A stretch of DNA of 64,000 nt from Zopfochytrium polystomum (lineage: Eukaryota > Chytridiomycota > Chytridiomycetes > Chytridiales > Chytridiaceae): the NCBI GenBank assembly GCA_025765615.1, contig JAIVFJ010000265.1, positions 1-64,000 on the forward strand, written 5' to 3'. Positions 21,881 to 34,091 of this stretch are shown piece by piece. Position numbers and translations under genes: made by a program. How positions within the stretch are numbered: position 1 is the first letter of the stretch; each line of letters begins with the position of its first letter. Below the pieces are notes generated by a model. That model was given only the letters and a program-made list of their open reading frames with translations, was not told where the DNA came from and searched no databases.

Positions 21881-22060
21881 TCCTTTTTTTATTTTTTAAT
21901 TATTGTTCCAGCCCTGAAGGGGCCAGCAGGAAGAGAAAGAGCCATCAATGGTGAACTGTAATAGACTACGTCCAGGTATCACCTCAGCAAACCCACCCCA
22001 TGTGCTACAGACTTACAGGGTTGTCAGGGATCTCCACTGCACCACTCCTTGTGATTCAAG
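21881..22060 (-). mobile_element. 5'-truncated LINE 3' end
   Basis: The reverse complement of 21890-22060 matches the 3' untranslated part of the LINE at about 33945-34095: the GTAAGTC..AGCACATGGGGTGGGTTTGCTGAGGTG region, the GGGCGTAGTCCATTA-like part, and the AGCCCC...GGGGCTGGAACAAT end. It starts, read on plus, with a T-rich tail remnant (21881-21904). Same family, inserted in the opposite direction and truncated, as expected for target-primed integration. Confidence 0.7.
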
Positions 22061-22533
22061 GCAGTACTCTTTCTTGCTGTTGAACGCTGGGCCTTTGAGT
22101 GGCAGATACCCAGACCCCCATGCTTTCCCAGCTAGGCTCTTGTGAGGGGAATATCTTTCTTAATCCGATTTCCTGAATTTCGAAGAGACTAACAAGGAAT
22201 TCCTTATAAGCTTTTTTAAGAATTTAAGGTGGATTTTTCCAATTTTCAGTGAAATTGGTATTGTTGTTGCCCTTGTCAGGAACAGGGCAGGACAGGACAA
22301 GGCAGACAAGGAACTGAGAGGAGTGATGATTGTATTGGAAACAATAATTCACTTGAGGGATGGGACAGGTCCCCCATCCCCCTTTTATACCTTTTGAGAG
22401 TCTTCCTTGTCAAGACTCAAAGAAGGTTCCAGAAAGAGCAATTAGTAATACAATGATACCAATGATACCAATGACAACAAGACAAGTCAGGAAAGCAAAG
22501 AAGGTTCCAGAAGGTTCCACAAGGTTCCATGAA

Positions 22534-22553
22534 GGAATGTTCTAGAAGGTTCC
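22534..22553 (-). promoter_or_regulatory. Heat-shock element 1 in solo LTR-A copy 2
   Basis: Reverse complement of the same 20-base nGAAnnTTCnnGAAnnTTCn element as in the other copies. Confidence 0.75.
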
Positions 22554-22588
22554 AGAAGGTTCCAGAAGGTTCCACAAGGTTCCATGAA

Positions 22589-22608
22589 GGAATGTTCTAG
22601 AAGGTTCC
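22589..22608 (-). promoter_or_regulatory. Heat-shock element 2 in solo LTR-A copy 2
   Basis: Second, identical copy of the element, 55 bp further from the TATA box, made by a tandem duplication inside the LTR. Confidence 0.75.
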
Positions 22609-22636
22609 AGAGGTTTCCAGAGGGTGATTCATAACA

Positions 22637-23915
22637 GCCCTCATAAAAGTCATCAGAACAAAGAGTAACATTATTTGAACTTGAACCTGATGCATTGTGA
22701 AGAGATGTCCTAAGAATCATCAATTGTATTATAGTCTAATAGTAACAAATATCGAAATAGATGCGTACTTGATTCAGAAAACAAAGTTCTGAGCAAGCGA
22801 TAATCCAGAACCAGTAGGATTTGGTCTTGTAAGTAATAATTTTAGGATCAACATTTGGAATAAGAAACTATATTGTTTATTTTCAATACCGCTTTGCATT
22901 TCTTGATGAAGCATATACTTTAAATTTTTGTCAAGCCATGCAATGTCCATTAAGGTAATGTGACTCATCGGGAGATAACACTTTTACTGTAAATACATTG
23001 TTGTTACTGTCATTTTCTCTACTTTCATAAAGACTGCAACAATAGTGACAATTTCTCAGTATGAAAAGTTTACCATCAGGTAAAGCCTCAACTCAGTACA
23101 AACAGCGTAGTCATCTTCCTTTACTTTATTTCAATGTTGTTTGAAAAAGAGCCAGTGTTGTTGTCAGTTACAAAGATATCTTCCTCCTCCACACCATTTG
23201 AAATACTTCATGAAAATGCATACACAGAACAAGACACTATACTCACTCCTTTAACCCCAGGATACAGGCCCTAGAGTGAAGGAAAGCAATAATAGGTTCA
23301 ACTAAGTTTATTGGGCTGCTGTTTAGGTGGTGTTTAATGCCTACTCGCCAAGACAAAGTATCACAAATCACCTGTCTTAGAGAGGTCTCAACATCAAGAA
23401 TGGTCCGAGGGACAATCCTCCGAGATCAGTGTGGGAGCACCAATAGTGACAGAGCGAACGGTGTTGACTTGCGTGGCCACAAGCTGGTGCAAGGGGAAGC
23501 AGAAGGGCACTCCCAAGGGTGCAACATAACTGTGGAGTAAGAGAAGAGGATAACAGATATTTTATCTTGTACAACCTAATCTCAAACAACAAGAGCAGTT
23601 AGTAGCGTGGTGGGATGGACAGGGTGGGGCTGGCGCCCCTCACTGCAAGGGCTCTGAAGAATCTCTAGCAACAAGAACAAACAGGTTTTAGCTGGACAGT
23701 GGGACGGACAGAGTGCGGTTGACACCAAACAGTGACCAAGGAACCGGCATTGTCGCCAGCGATGGGACAAACAGGGAGATGGCAACGAAATGGATAGGGT
23801 GGTGATCCAGCACCCCTCATTTTCTAAAAAGCTGAAGGACCTGTGTTGCTGCCAACAATAGAGCGAAGGGAGAAGAATAACATTGTGCACGCAGTTGCAG
23901 GACAAAAATGTACTT
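22637..23915. other. Transposon-region DNA without a supported gene
   Basis: AT-rich to about 23250, then moderately GC-rich. At 23590-23900 there are loosely repeated segments (GGACAGGGTGG, GACGGACAGAGTG, GGATAGGGTGG with CACCCCTCA-like neighbours), suggesting an old diverged tandem repeat. No coding domain was recognised. Confidence 0.4.
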
Positions 23916-24232
23916 TGTAAACAGTTTACTCTGAGTGAGTAGAGGGAGCGAACGAAGTGGAGATGTCTGTTTGTGGGTGGTCCTTCTCCCCCAACTTGGA
24001 GAGAAAGAGAAAAAAAATTCTATTATGAATTGGTAGCAAAGCGACTAGCACGTGGAGCACAGAAAAACTGACTGAAAGAAAAAAAGGAAAAAAGGAAATA
24101 CTTGGAGAGAAAGAACAAACTCTGTTATGAATTATTGATAGATAATAATGATAAACATGCTATGACAGTCGCTAGGCAAGTGTGACCAGCACAGGGTAAA
24201 AACTTCCCCTGTATTATCTGCTTGTATGAGAT
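23916..24232 (-). mobile_element. Fragmented LTR-B copy
   Basis: Plus-strand TGTAAACAGTTTACTCTG at 23916 matches the LTR-B end. Similarity breaks at about 24030, is interrupted by roughly 70 bp of unrelated A/G-rich DNA, and resumes at about 24104 to 24232 (up to the TATTATCTGCTTG position). The half nearest its other end is missing. Confidence 0.75.
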
Positions 24233-24708
24233 CGTTGTATCGAATCTGGTCATAGTGTCTTGCGTAGGGGGAACTACAACTGAACTCTAAACTAGGACTC
24301 ACATATTGTGACCGATTTGATCGAATTTGCATTTGAATGTACAGTGGTGTTGACCAAATTTGAGATAGATTTGGATGGGGGAGTGGTGTTGACCAGATTC
24401 GCGATGGATGGGGACTAACTCTGTCTTGCAGAATAGTGTGGATTGCAAAACGGTTTGACAGTGTGTTGCAGATTGCAGTTATGGTTGCAGTTGACTCGTG
24501 TGCAGTTGACTCACGTTTGGTTGACTTGCGTGTTGCAGTTGCAGCTTTCGACTGACTGTTGGTTGCTATCAGCTTGTTGCTCACTTCAATGGCCAAGTTT
24601 GCCCAGTTGTTGCGCAAATCAGTTTGCGAATCAGTTGGTTGCGATTGGACTGGTGGTTGTGGATTGTGAGGCTCCGGATCAGCGAGTGATCTGGGCTTCA
24701 CCCACGCT

Positions 24709-25096
24709 TGTGACAATTGTGCTGACTTGGTTCCTTTTGATGGCATTTCCTTTTTTTTTGTTTTTATTCTTTTCGCATTTTTTGTTTTGTTTTTTCTCTT
24801 TGACCAGACTGTTTTTTTTGTTGGATATTTAAGTAGATAATCACACTCCCCCCCCCCTTCGCCCTTCAGCCAGCCAGCCTGAATGTGCTCATGGCGCAGC
24901 GACTGCGTCGTCACTCAGACAGCTCAGCAGGGATGATTGGAACGCCGGCGCAGGAGGAACACGTTCGAACCAAACAAGCCACCACCCCCTCTGGGTATGC
25001 TTGTTTTTGCGAATAAAATCCCTAGACTTTATCACTGAGACCTTGGTGTAGTCTCACAGTACCTCTTTTTTTAATCTCACACCCACAGGTGTGACA
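24709..25096 (-). mobile_element. Candidate 3' LTR of the chromodomain gypsy element
   Basis: On the minus strand it begins TGTCACACCTGTGGG and ends ACAATTGTCACA, an LTR-like TG...CA with short terminal inverted repeats (TGTCAC/GTGACA). It lies downstream of the minus-strand gypsy pol remnant once the later solo LTR-B insertion (25238-25647) is removed. No second copy is found in the window and no target duplication is visible, so the borders are tentative. Confidence 0.4.
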
Positions 25097-25237
25097 AAGG
25101 GAGCACTTCTTACTTAGAAGGTTTCGACTGGGTGCTCCTTCTCAGGGGCACACAAGTTGAGTTTGTGGTGTAGACAGGCCTGCAACAGGCTGACTTGGGG
25201 CAGGTTGTACAGCCAGTGCACTAGCTTGCATGGTGGG

Positions 25238-25647
25238 TGTAAACAGTCTACTCTGACTGAGTGAGTGGAAGGAGTGAATGAAGTGGAGATGTGTGTTTCT
25301 GGGTGGTCCTTCTCCCCAACTTGGAGAGAAAGAGAAAAACTCTGTTATGAATTATTGATACATGATGATGATATACACGCTGTAATGGTTGCTAGGCAAG
25401 TGTGACCATCGCAGGGTAAAAACCTCTCCTATATTATCTGCTTGAGCAGAGGAGAGGAAAACTGTTGACACCTGGTTTCCGTTCCACTTAATACTCAGAG
25501 TATTTGTCATCAGTGCAAGCCAGTGGCAGGACTGCATTGGCGGTGGCTCGCTCTCCCATGGGCATCGTGAGAATGATAACTGACAGTCACAATAGGTTTG
25601 GGTCCATCTTGTGCTCCTTGCTGCTAACAAGTCATTTCTGCCAAACA
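25238..25647 (-). mobile_element. Solo LTR-B inserted in the gypsy remnant
   Basis: 410 bp with the same ends as the copia LTR (minus: TGTTTGGCAG ... ACTGTTTACA). It is flanked by GTGGG on both sides (25233-25237 and 25648-25652), a perfect 5-bp target duplication. It is therefore a separate insertion, later than the gypsy element, and not the gypsy element's own LTR. Confidence 0.9.
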
Positions 25648-27850
25648 GTGGGGTTGGAATCTGGTGGGGTGAGAGGACGAAGCAAGTGCTGATCTCTCTC
25701 CATTATCATCTGCGCAGCCACTCTTGCGGTAGGCGCACAGAACTTGCAGCTCTTTGGAAGCTGTGACCATTTCAATTGTTTCTGATATTCTTCAGGGTCA
25801 TCAGTCTTCATCAATTCCCAGTCACTGCAAGGCGGTGAAGATCTTCTTCAAGTTGGTACCAATTGTGCTTGGTAGAGAATCCTAACCACTTGGTCAGATA
25901 GTAATACGTTTCTCCGTCAAAGGTATGACCTTTGATCCTCTTGATAGGATACTCTACATTGGTAGTTTGGTCTTCGGTTTCCTCCAAAGTGTACTTCTTA
26001 AGGAAGTCAACATGCACTCCAGGGGCCATGGTGGTCTCGGAGGCAGGTTTCTTCGTGAACCGGGTGGCAGTGTTCCACTCTTCAAGCCCTTTCTCAAAGT
26101 CATCAAGACTATTGGTAACAGCATCTTCCACAGAGTCTACAGGAGCTTGCTTGGTGTAGGGTCTCAGTGGGAGATATGGACAGTTTGTACCACAATCTGT
26201 CCAGCAGGGAAGTTTTCTACAACACTATATTGTGTCTGTGCATCCTCACTTGTGATGGCGATGACTCAAACAGGTCCAACCCATCAGAAAATAAGAGAAC
26301 AGCTTTTGTCGCCAATGCCACCAGGGTTGTCAAGGGGGACAGCCATCCATGCTTTCTCTCCAGGTCAGAAAAAGTAGTGATCCTTGTCTCTATCAAGGGA
26401 GGCCTGTTGAAGGGCCTCCTTGTATTTCTCAGAGCTGGAAATAACAGTCTCTTGCGCTGCCTTTAACTGGTTGAGAACCTCAGCAACATAAGGTTCTGTC
26501 AAAATCAACTCAACTGCGCAAGTGAGTGGTTCTTCCTCCAAGCCACTAGGCTTGGGGATATCCAACAGAATTGGTGCAGAAAGACCAGGCCAGAGCTTGG
26601 TCCCATTAATAGGTGCTTCCCTATTCCATGGTTCAGGGAGGATGTCAACCGACTTCAGTTCTCCCTGGTTGTTGAGATGGAAATGTGAAAGACTTCCTAG
26701 TATCTCAAGTTTTTCCTCTTCTTGGCTGATTTGAATCTTGTGAGGCTTGGGGTCCTTGGAAATAGCATGGGCCCACACACTGTCAGGAAGCAGTGAAAGG
26801 TGTGTCTTGGATGGTGGGGTGAAACCATCTCCCCCTTCAGGTGCAAGGTCTGTCCTTCTGTGCTCTTCAGCAGTGGGGCATGAATTCTTGACTGGGAACT
26901 GTGATTCTTGAATCCTTGACTGAGAGTTCTGTTCTTGGCAAAGACTGTGAGCTGTGGAACTTGAATCTTGAATGTGGACTGTGAACTGTGGTACTTGAAT
27001 CTTTGACTGTGGGTTCTGTGAACTAGAGTCTTGGCCATGACTGTGAGCTCTATGAGCTCTACTTGAATCTTGACTGTGAACTGTGAACTGTGGAACTTGA
27101 GTCTTCGCTGGCTGTGAATCTTGAATCAAGGGCTTGAGAGCATGAGACTTGGGGGCTTGACTTGAGTTTTGGGTGACTGTTCCAATTGGTGGAGGTTGGA
27201 CTTGACCAGTGACCCAATCAATGTCAGGGTTCTGGTCTTGCACCATGGTAATCCCAGGATGACAGAGAATGTCGGTGAGCCAAGATCCAATACTTCCAGG
27301 TTGACCATGGATGGTGGAAAGTCTTGGATGTGGAGGTTTAGCTTGGTTTCATGGCTATTTCCTTGAACAGAGCATGATTGGCAAAGTGGACCTTGAGGGG
27401 TGTGGATTTCTTGATGGTGGGAATGCCACAAGACTTGGCAAGGGTGGCATCAATGATGTTGCAGGATGATCCAGAGTTGATAAGGGCCTTGGTTGTGATG
27501 GTTGACTTGGGTGAGAGTTGAATCTTGACATCCATGGTGAGTTGGTGGGGCTTGGAATCTGAGGTGTTTGTGGTGCTGGTGGTGGGGATGAAACAGGGGC
27601 AGCTTGGAGGAGGGTCCAGGGAATTGCCCCTCAGTGAGCCTGGACCTGGGAGTTTGGGTGCTTCTTCCTTGGGCAGTCCTTGACAGCATGCTCCTTGGAG
27701 CCACAGTAGAAACACAGTCCCTGCTGGGCCCTCCTTGTTTTCTCCTCCTCACTGCACAATTGGACAGCTGTCTCACCGCAGTGGACACAACCACCCAGCT
27801 CCTCAGCTCTCGTTTCCAGACAATTGAAGAATGGTTGAAATACAATGACC
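25648..27850 (-). pseudogene. Ty3/gypsy chromovirus remnant (zinc knuckle, protease, chromodomain)
   Basis: Minus-strand order: a gag zinc knuckle at about 27680-27725, CFYCGSKEHAVKDC (C-x2-C-x4-H-x4-C); a retropepsin region at about 27390-27500 with ALINSGSSCNIIDATLAK, where the catalytic Asp of the D[ST]G motif is replaced by Asn; LGLPWCKTRTLT and DIDWVTG at the protease/RT connector (about 27220-27280); then, instead of RT, RNase H and the integrase core, a Pro/Gln/Ser-rich low-complexity stretch. An integrase C-terminal part (SSEKYKEALQQASLDRDKD, about 26370-26430) and a chromodomain follow (25830-25960: EYPIKRIKG, YYYLTKWLGFS, NWYQLEEDL). The catalytic core is deleted and frames are broken, so this is a non-autonomous relic. 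Confidence 0.8.
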
Positions 27851-29718
27851 CGATTGATGAGGACCTTGACGACCGTGTGAGACTGTGCTCTCTAAATCCT
27901 CACCCTGGGCTATGGGTGGCAAATAGAGCAATGACCTAAATACCAATCCTGAAAAGTGAAAAAGGGCAAAAAGAAGATGTCTAGGGGTCACTAGACAGGA
28001 CAGTGTATTTGGAGTCTTAAGAAGCCCAAGAAACACAAAGAAACTCTCTTACTACACACAAAGAGAAGACTCTCACACTCAGACCAAAGGCAACTGTGAA
28101 AAGGTGGCACACCAGCAAAGAATGTGCAGGGTTCTCTGGTCCATGACACAGAGTGGGCCCAATGGGAGGCAAAAGCCAAAGCCAAAGGGGACCGGGAAAT
28201 CTGGTAACAATGCTGGAGGTGCAAGATGCAGCAAGCTCCAGGGAGCGGCACTAAGTGCAGCACTCCAATCCAACTGAAGAAGACAAGAGAGTGGGGAGGA
28301 AAGTGGCCAGACCCCGGTCTGTTGGAGCCACCACCATGGAGCAAGGCTCCCTCTCTGTCAAAGACAAGCCCTAAGTTGGAGGGGGTTGGACACAAAGGGC
28401 AAACACAAGGAACAGTTAGTGTGCAGAGGTATCTGTTGAATTAAATCAGAACTGTTTTCCACTTAACAGAACCAGACACAACTTGTCTCACTCCAAGGAG
28501 AAGTTCCAACTCAATCCAAGGAGGGGGCACACAGGGGTGGGAGACAGTGGGACTCTTCTTACTTCATCCTACTAGGACACAGACATCTGCTTCACCAAGC
28601 CAGAGGAATTCCCTATCTTAGAAGCAAGGAAGGTTAACACCCACTCCCTCACCCAAATGTAGCACCATGACATCACAGGCATTAATCTGAGAGAAAGAGG
28701 GTCTGAACCCAGTGAAGACCAGGCCCACCAGAGGCCACAGGAGCCAACAACCAGGGAGGAGGGGGCATACCTGAGAGACCATTCCTGCAGCAGTACCTGA
28801 CCAGACAGCTCATTCATATCCCCTTGAGAGACCTGGATTTGACTAGATGTATTGACAGGAACCTAGAGGCACCACCACAGATTTACCCTCCATCCTTCCA
28901 TCACCAAGTGGCTCCTACCCAGTCCAACCTAAGCAGCATGCAGAATTGGTGAGGTGCACTGAGGCTTGAACCCAGCACACTGCCATCATGGCCAAGAGGA
29001 CTTCAACCTCCTGTCACACACCAGGGGACTGCAACCCCCAGCTCTACATACAGTCAGGAAGAAAAGGGCAGGCAAGGGACTTCAGGCACAGGTTCTCACA
29101 GTCAACAAGATGGGGGGCAGCTGCTTAAATAGGAAAGGGTTGGAATCAGCAGGGTGAAGGAAGAAGGAAGGGAAAAGAGGGGAAAACATATACAAAGGAA
29201 CAAAACAATAAATAAAACAGCAAAGAAGAGAGAGGAGGAGTGAGTCACCAAACAATGGGGCTGAGCCATCAAACAAGGAAGACAGCTCAGAAAATCATGG
29301 AGCATTCCTTGGCATCAGCTGCCAAGAAAGATGGAGGAGATGGAGAGAGCTGGTTGGTGCAAAGAGGAAGACAGTCACTCTCAGCCACACAAGAAAGAAA
29401 AGACACAGACAGAGACAACAAGGAATAAATAAAAGAGAAAACAGGAAAAACAGGAAAAACAGGATAAATTACTAATTGGAAAAATAAGTAAAAATCACCA
29501 ATGAAAAGATAAAGAAAACCCCTGTGATCTCATACCCTTTTATGAGGTAATACATCATGGTAGCAGGTGGTAGGGCTTGTTAGCTCTGCCATCATCTTGT
29601 TAACTCTGTCCATCTGGGCTTAGCACTTCTCCCACAGAAGTGTTTCAGTCCTAAGTCATTTCCAAAAGTGAGGGGCCATTGGCCAGGCATAGCAGGACTT
29701 TGCATTTCTGCCCAGTCT
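27851..29718. other. Possible gag remnant and unassigned DNA
   Basis: The minus strand just beyond the zinc knuckle may hold more gag (CVHCGETAVQLC at about 27740-27775), but from 27940 to 29718 no domain is recognisable. No second LTR of the gypsy element was found. Composition is intermediate, AG-rich on the plus strand after 29150. Confidence 0.35.
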
Positions 29719-29790
29719 GTCAACTAGCATGTCTCGAACTTGGCACCTTCCCAATTGAAGGGAGCGCTCTAACCACTGAGCAAGGGAGCC
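29719..29790 (-). mobile_element. tRNA-derived SINE-like head (tRNA relic)
   Basis: Read on the minus strand from 29790: a GGCTCCC stem start, then TTGCTCAGTGGTTAGAGCG, an excellent polymerase III A box / D arm. Next is TCCC-TTCAATT-GGGA, an anticodon-arm-like hairpin. Then AAGTTCGAGACATG (complement of 29728-29741), a B box. The T stem and the 3' acceptor strand do not pair with GGCTCCC, so it is not a working tRNA. A non-tRNA body probably continues on the minus strand toward 29500. A tRNA pseudogene is the alternative. Confidence 0.5.
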
Positions 29791-30079
29791 TTGTATCAGC
29801 AATTAGAATCAAGACTGAGTCTTTCTGTCTGCAACATCGCCAATAATAAATAGTAATAGTAGAGCTCAGAGGCAGACAGATGGAGCCAGTCGGAGGCCAT
29901 ATGGAAACCCAATAAATAATAAGAGAGTAGGAATCCAAGCCTAGTCACGTTTTGCCAGCAAAACGCGGGTCGAGACGGGGTGGTAATCCTCACAATTACC
30001 AGTTAAAAAGTGGGTATACACTTAATTTATTTGAGGTCACAGGCTTGACGGCCTGTCGTCCTCACAACCGTTCCTCTGC

Positions 30080-30300
30080 TGAACCTTCTTCTACTACTAC
30101 TTTCCCAGCTCAATCAGCTGTCACCACACACCCAAGCTCCAGTTCCTCTTCAACTCCTCCCAACAGAACTGCCCCCAAACCTGCCCCCAAACCTGCCCCA
30201 AAAACTGCCTCAAAACCAGGAGAACTGCCTCAACTTGACCAATATTCTTATTCATTCTTTTGTGAAAGCCCCTTTGCTATTGATATCACTCTTATTTCTC

Positions 30301-30335
<35 letters not shown>

Positions 30336-33300
30336 AGAGATATTATTAGCAGGACTTCCTGCACCCCTTGGTCAACTATGTCGACTAGCCCTGTGTCTAG
30401 CACACCACCCCTCCCTCGCTTTGCGACTTGGAACAACATCCGTTGTGCCTTTCCCACCAAGGCTGCATCTATCTTCCACTGGCTTGATCACACCAAAACC
30501 ACCATCCTTGCCATTCAAGAAACTGGCTGCTCTGACACAGAGGCCACCCACTCCATTTGTCACATCACTAGGAATTACAAAGGTTTCTTCATATCCTCCA
30601 CCCCCTCCCGTCACACTGGCGTTGGTTTCATCATTTCATCTTCCCTGGCACTACACATCACTGACGTCTCCCATTTTGGAACTTGTGCCATTGCCCTCAC
30701 CTTATCTTTTGCTCGACACTCCATCCTCCTGCGAAATATTTACTGGCCTGCTGACCCCCAATCTGAGGAACTCCCTGACTTGCAAAAATGGTGCAACTCT
30801 CTTGCCTCATCTGACTCCACCTCACCCCACCAAGCCTACTGGTTTGGTGACAGGAATAGTTTGGTGACTGGAATGCCATCACTGACCCCCTTGACCACTC
30901 CACCTGAGCCCCCACACCTACTTCCCACCACGGGTTCCTCCCCTCGCTCTCCCTGAAAGGCTTTGTTGATTCCTTTCGACACCTGCACCCAGACTTACCC
31001 TCTTACACACACACTGCTGGCTCCTACTCCTCTCGTTTGGACAGCATTTGGCTCTCACCACCTGCTCTTGACTACTTCACTGAAGCTAACATTTCTTCTC
31101 CACTTGAAGAGCCCCATCTCACTGACACTTCAGACCACCTCCCCTTCAACATAATTCTTGCTTCCTCCCCTTCCACACTTTCCCTTCTCCCCTCTGCACC
31201 AGCAGGTCATCAAACCCGTGGAAGCTTCAGAAGAGCAACTCGACCATTACACATCAGCTGTCTCAGTTGAGCTTGCCCCCCTCTCAGCAGCCCTTGCAGC
31301 CTTGGACAGCATTCTTCTCCCCTCTGAGCTTGAGTTCCTCCGTCTCCATCCCTACCCTTTCAATACCCCTCCCCAGAACGTGCATCACTCCTTGTCAGCC
31401 ACCTTGACACACTCTCCACATCATTTCACAAGTTGCTGCTTCAGCTTGGCAAAAAGTTCCTTCCTCACAAAGGAACCTCCTCAGCAGCGCCAAAGATAGA
31501 TTGCTGCGCCAAACCATTTCTTGTTGCACATTGGAAAGTAGAGAAACTGTGGGCACTTGCCAAAGACCCTGCGCATGATCTGGCTAACATCTTCCCTTCC
31601 ATTCCTTTGACCCCATCTGAGTGGGGCACAGATCAGTCTTACTCCTTCTTGTCCCACATCCACTCTCAGTACAAAGCCCGCTTCTTTGACACAACTGACT
31701 ATCGTGATGTTTTACTCCCCGCCCTCAACCGCCATTGCCAGGCCATCTACCGTGCCCAATGCCAGGCAGCAGAAAAGCACAACATGGAGGACATTGCCAC
31801 AGCGCTCACACATAGACACGACCTTTTCTCCTCTGGCAAGATAAAGACTGTCCTCAACAACATCCTCAACCGCACACGCAGCAACTCTAGCATCGACCAC
31901 ATTCGCTATACTACTGCCGAAGGTTCCTCAATCACCCACAATCCTGACCTTGTCCCTGGTATCTGCCAACAACAGGTTGAACACTGGTTTCGCCCTCGTA
32001 CCCTCACTCCCTTCCCACCATCCTCTCCATTTCACTCTGAGATGCAACCCCGTCCCCACATCCCCCCAGATCTTTTCTCCAAGGTTATGCTGCCCCCTTC
32101 TGCCAACGACGTCAAAAACGCTCTCACATCTCTTGCCTCAAACAAAGCCCCAGGCCCCTCCCAAGTCTCCAGAGACCTCCTCCTCGCAGCTGGCCCTGAT
32201 GTCTTGCATTCTTCTCCTCCCTCATCATTCGCTCTTTTCTCTTCCTTGACATCCCAGACTCCTGGGCATCTTCCTCCATCTTCCCCATACCCAAGAAAGC
32301 TGTGTGGGGTGGTGAAATCACTAACCTCTGTCCAATTAGCCTGCAAACTTGCTGCCAAAGTTGTTCAATCCATTCGTCTTTCTCGTATCTCTTCCATCCT
32401 CCCTTCTCACAATGTACTCCTTGGTTGCAACTTCTCTGCCCTACCTGGCTCTTCTCCTGACCCACCTCTCCACCTTGTACGCTACGCCCTTGACCTTGCC
32501 CATTCCACTAAACAGCCCTTATACCTTCTCCTCAACGACATTAAGAAAGCTTTTGACAGCGCCCCTGTTGCTGGCCTCATTGCCTCCTGGGAACATATTC
32601 ACCTCCCCTCTTCTTATGTTCGCATGCGTGTCAATTCCCAACGTCGTTTTCGTTCCTCTGTCATCACAGCTTTTGGCCCATCCTTCCTTCCCCATTGGCA
32701 CTATGATTCAGCAAGGCTCCCTTGAGGGACCCCTTGATTGGCGTATCTGTTGGGACCCTGTTCTTTGTGTTCTTGATCGTTGTACCACCGGTTTCTTTGT
32801 CTCAGTTCCCACCCCTTGTAACTTTCCTGTCCAATTCTTCAACCCCCCACCCCTGTTTCTGTTACTGGCTTTGCCCTTGTCAACGACACCAACACCCTCC
32901 CCAGCACCTTGGAGGATCTGCAGCTTCAGGCCAACCTCCTCTTTGAGTACCAGTCACATAACAACATCGAGTCTAACACCAAGAAAATCTTCATCTCCGC
33001 CGTCAACACCCTGCGATCAGCACCTACCATCATCAACTGGGGCACCACAGTCCTTCCCATCCACACCCCAAACACCACCTTTCAACACCTAGGCAACTAC
33101 TTCACAGCAGACGGTATGAGCTCAGCAGCACAGCAGCAAATCCTTTCCACCACCACCAATTTCCTCAACATTATCAAACACAAAAAGATGGGCGACAAAA
33201 TTGCTTCTTACCTCATCTGTAACATTCTCCTCCCACGTGTCCGCTTTCTGTGGAAAACTGCCATTCTCCCCCGTACTTTCCTCAACAACCTCACCACACT

Positions 33301-34091
33301 CTGTCGCAAAACCTTCAAACGCCTGGTTGGCTACTGCACCTCTTTTCCCAATGCCCTCCTCCATCACCCCATGGCCCATAACTTCCCTGACTTTTACAAT
33401 GAATACTGCTCTGACATGACTGTTGACCTCAACTCTCGCTTGAACTCCCCCTCTCTCATTGGCCACATAAGCCGTATCATGATGCACCACCTCCAACTTG
33501 ACCTGGCCTCTGGAACTCCAGTTTTCTTACATCCCTTACCCTTGTCCCAGCCAAAAAAACACTTCACCAAGTCTCTCATTCCCCTCCTTTTTAACCAACA
33601 AACATCCTTCCAATACTCTGGTCCATCCCTATTTTCTTCCAGATGGATTGACCACTACCTCAGCTGCATAAAACTTATTGCAGGCATTATCTGGCTTCAC
33701 CACACAATACAACTCCCCTCACACCAACAAGCAAGAGCCACTCGTCACCCAACTCTTGCTGAGCCCCCCGACGTTCACTGAGCCACTGTTGCCCTTCTCA
33801 ATCTTGACATGGGCTGTAGCCTAATCTGACTTATCCCAAACCTCCGACTTTTCACAGCTGCTCTCCTCTCTTACACTGACCTCCATCAGACTCACTTCTC
33901 TATTTTCTTGATTCTGTGTTTTCCCCTTCTCCTTTGATCATTGTGGCCTTATGTGTGGTGGAGATGCCTGATGACCCTGTAAGTCCGTAGCACATGGGGT
34001 GGGTTTGCTGAGGTGATACCTGGGCGTAGTCCATTAGGGTTCACCGTTGATGGCTCTTTCTCTTCCCACTAGCCCCTCTGGGGCTGGAACA

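Larger units (their letters stand above)
22274..22636 (-). mobile_element. Solo LTR-A (copy 2), with duplicated heat-shock element
   Basis: 363 bp; on the minus strand begins TGTTATGAATCACCC and ends CCTGTTCCTGACA. Flanked by GCCCT on both sides (22269-22273 and 22637-22641), a perfect target duplication. It is about 54 bp longer than the other two copies because the GAA/TTC segment is tandemly duplicated, giving two perfect four-unit heat-shock elements. The TATAAAAG box is at 22382-22389 (minus). Confidence 0.92.

Noticed and set aside
24132..24914. 260-codon minus-strand frame
   Set aside because: It spans part of the candidate gypsy LTR and a fragment of LTR-B, is Lys/Ser/Thr-rich and shows no domain. 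It is probably chance.
25238..25647. Idea that this LTR belongs to the gypsy remnant
   Set aside because: Its own target duplication (GTGGG) and identity to the copia-associated LTR show it is a later, separate insertion.
29719..29790. A functional tRNA gene
   Set aside because: A and B boxes fit, but the acceptor and T stems do not pair.
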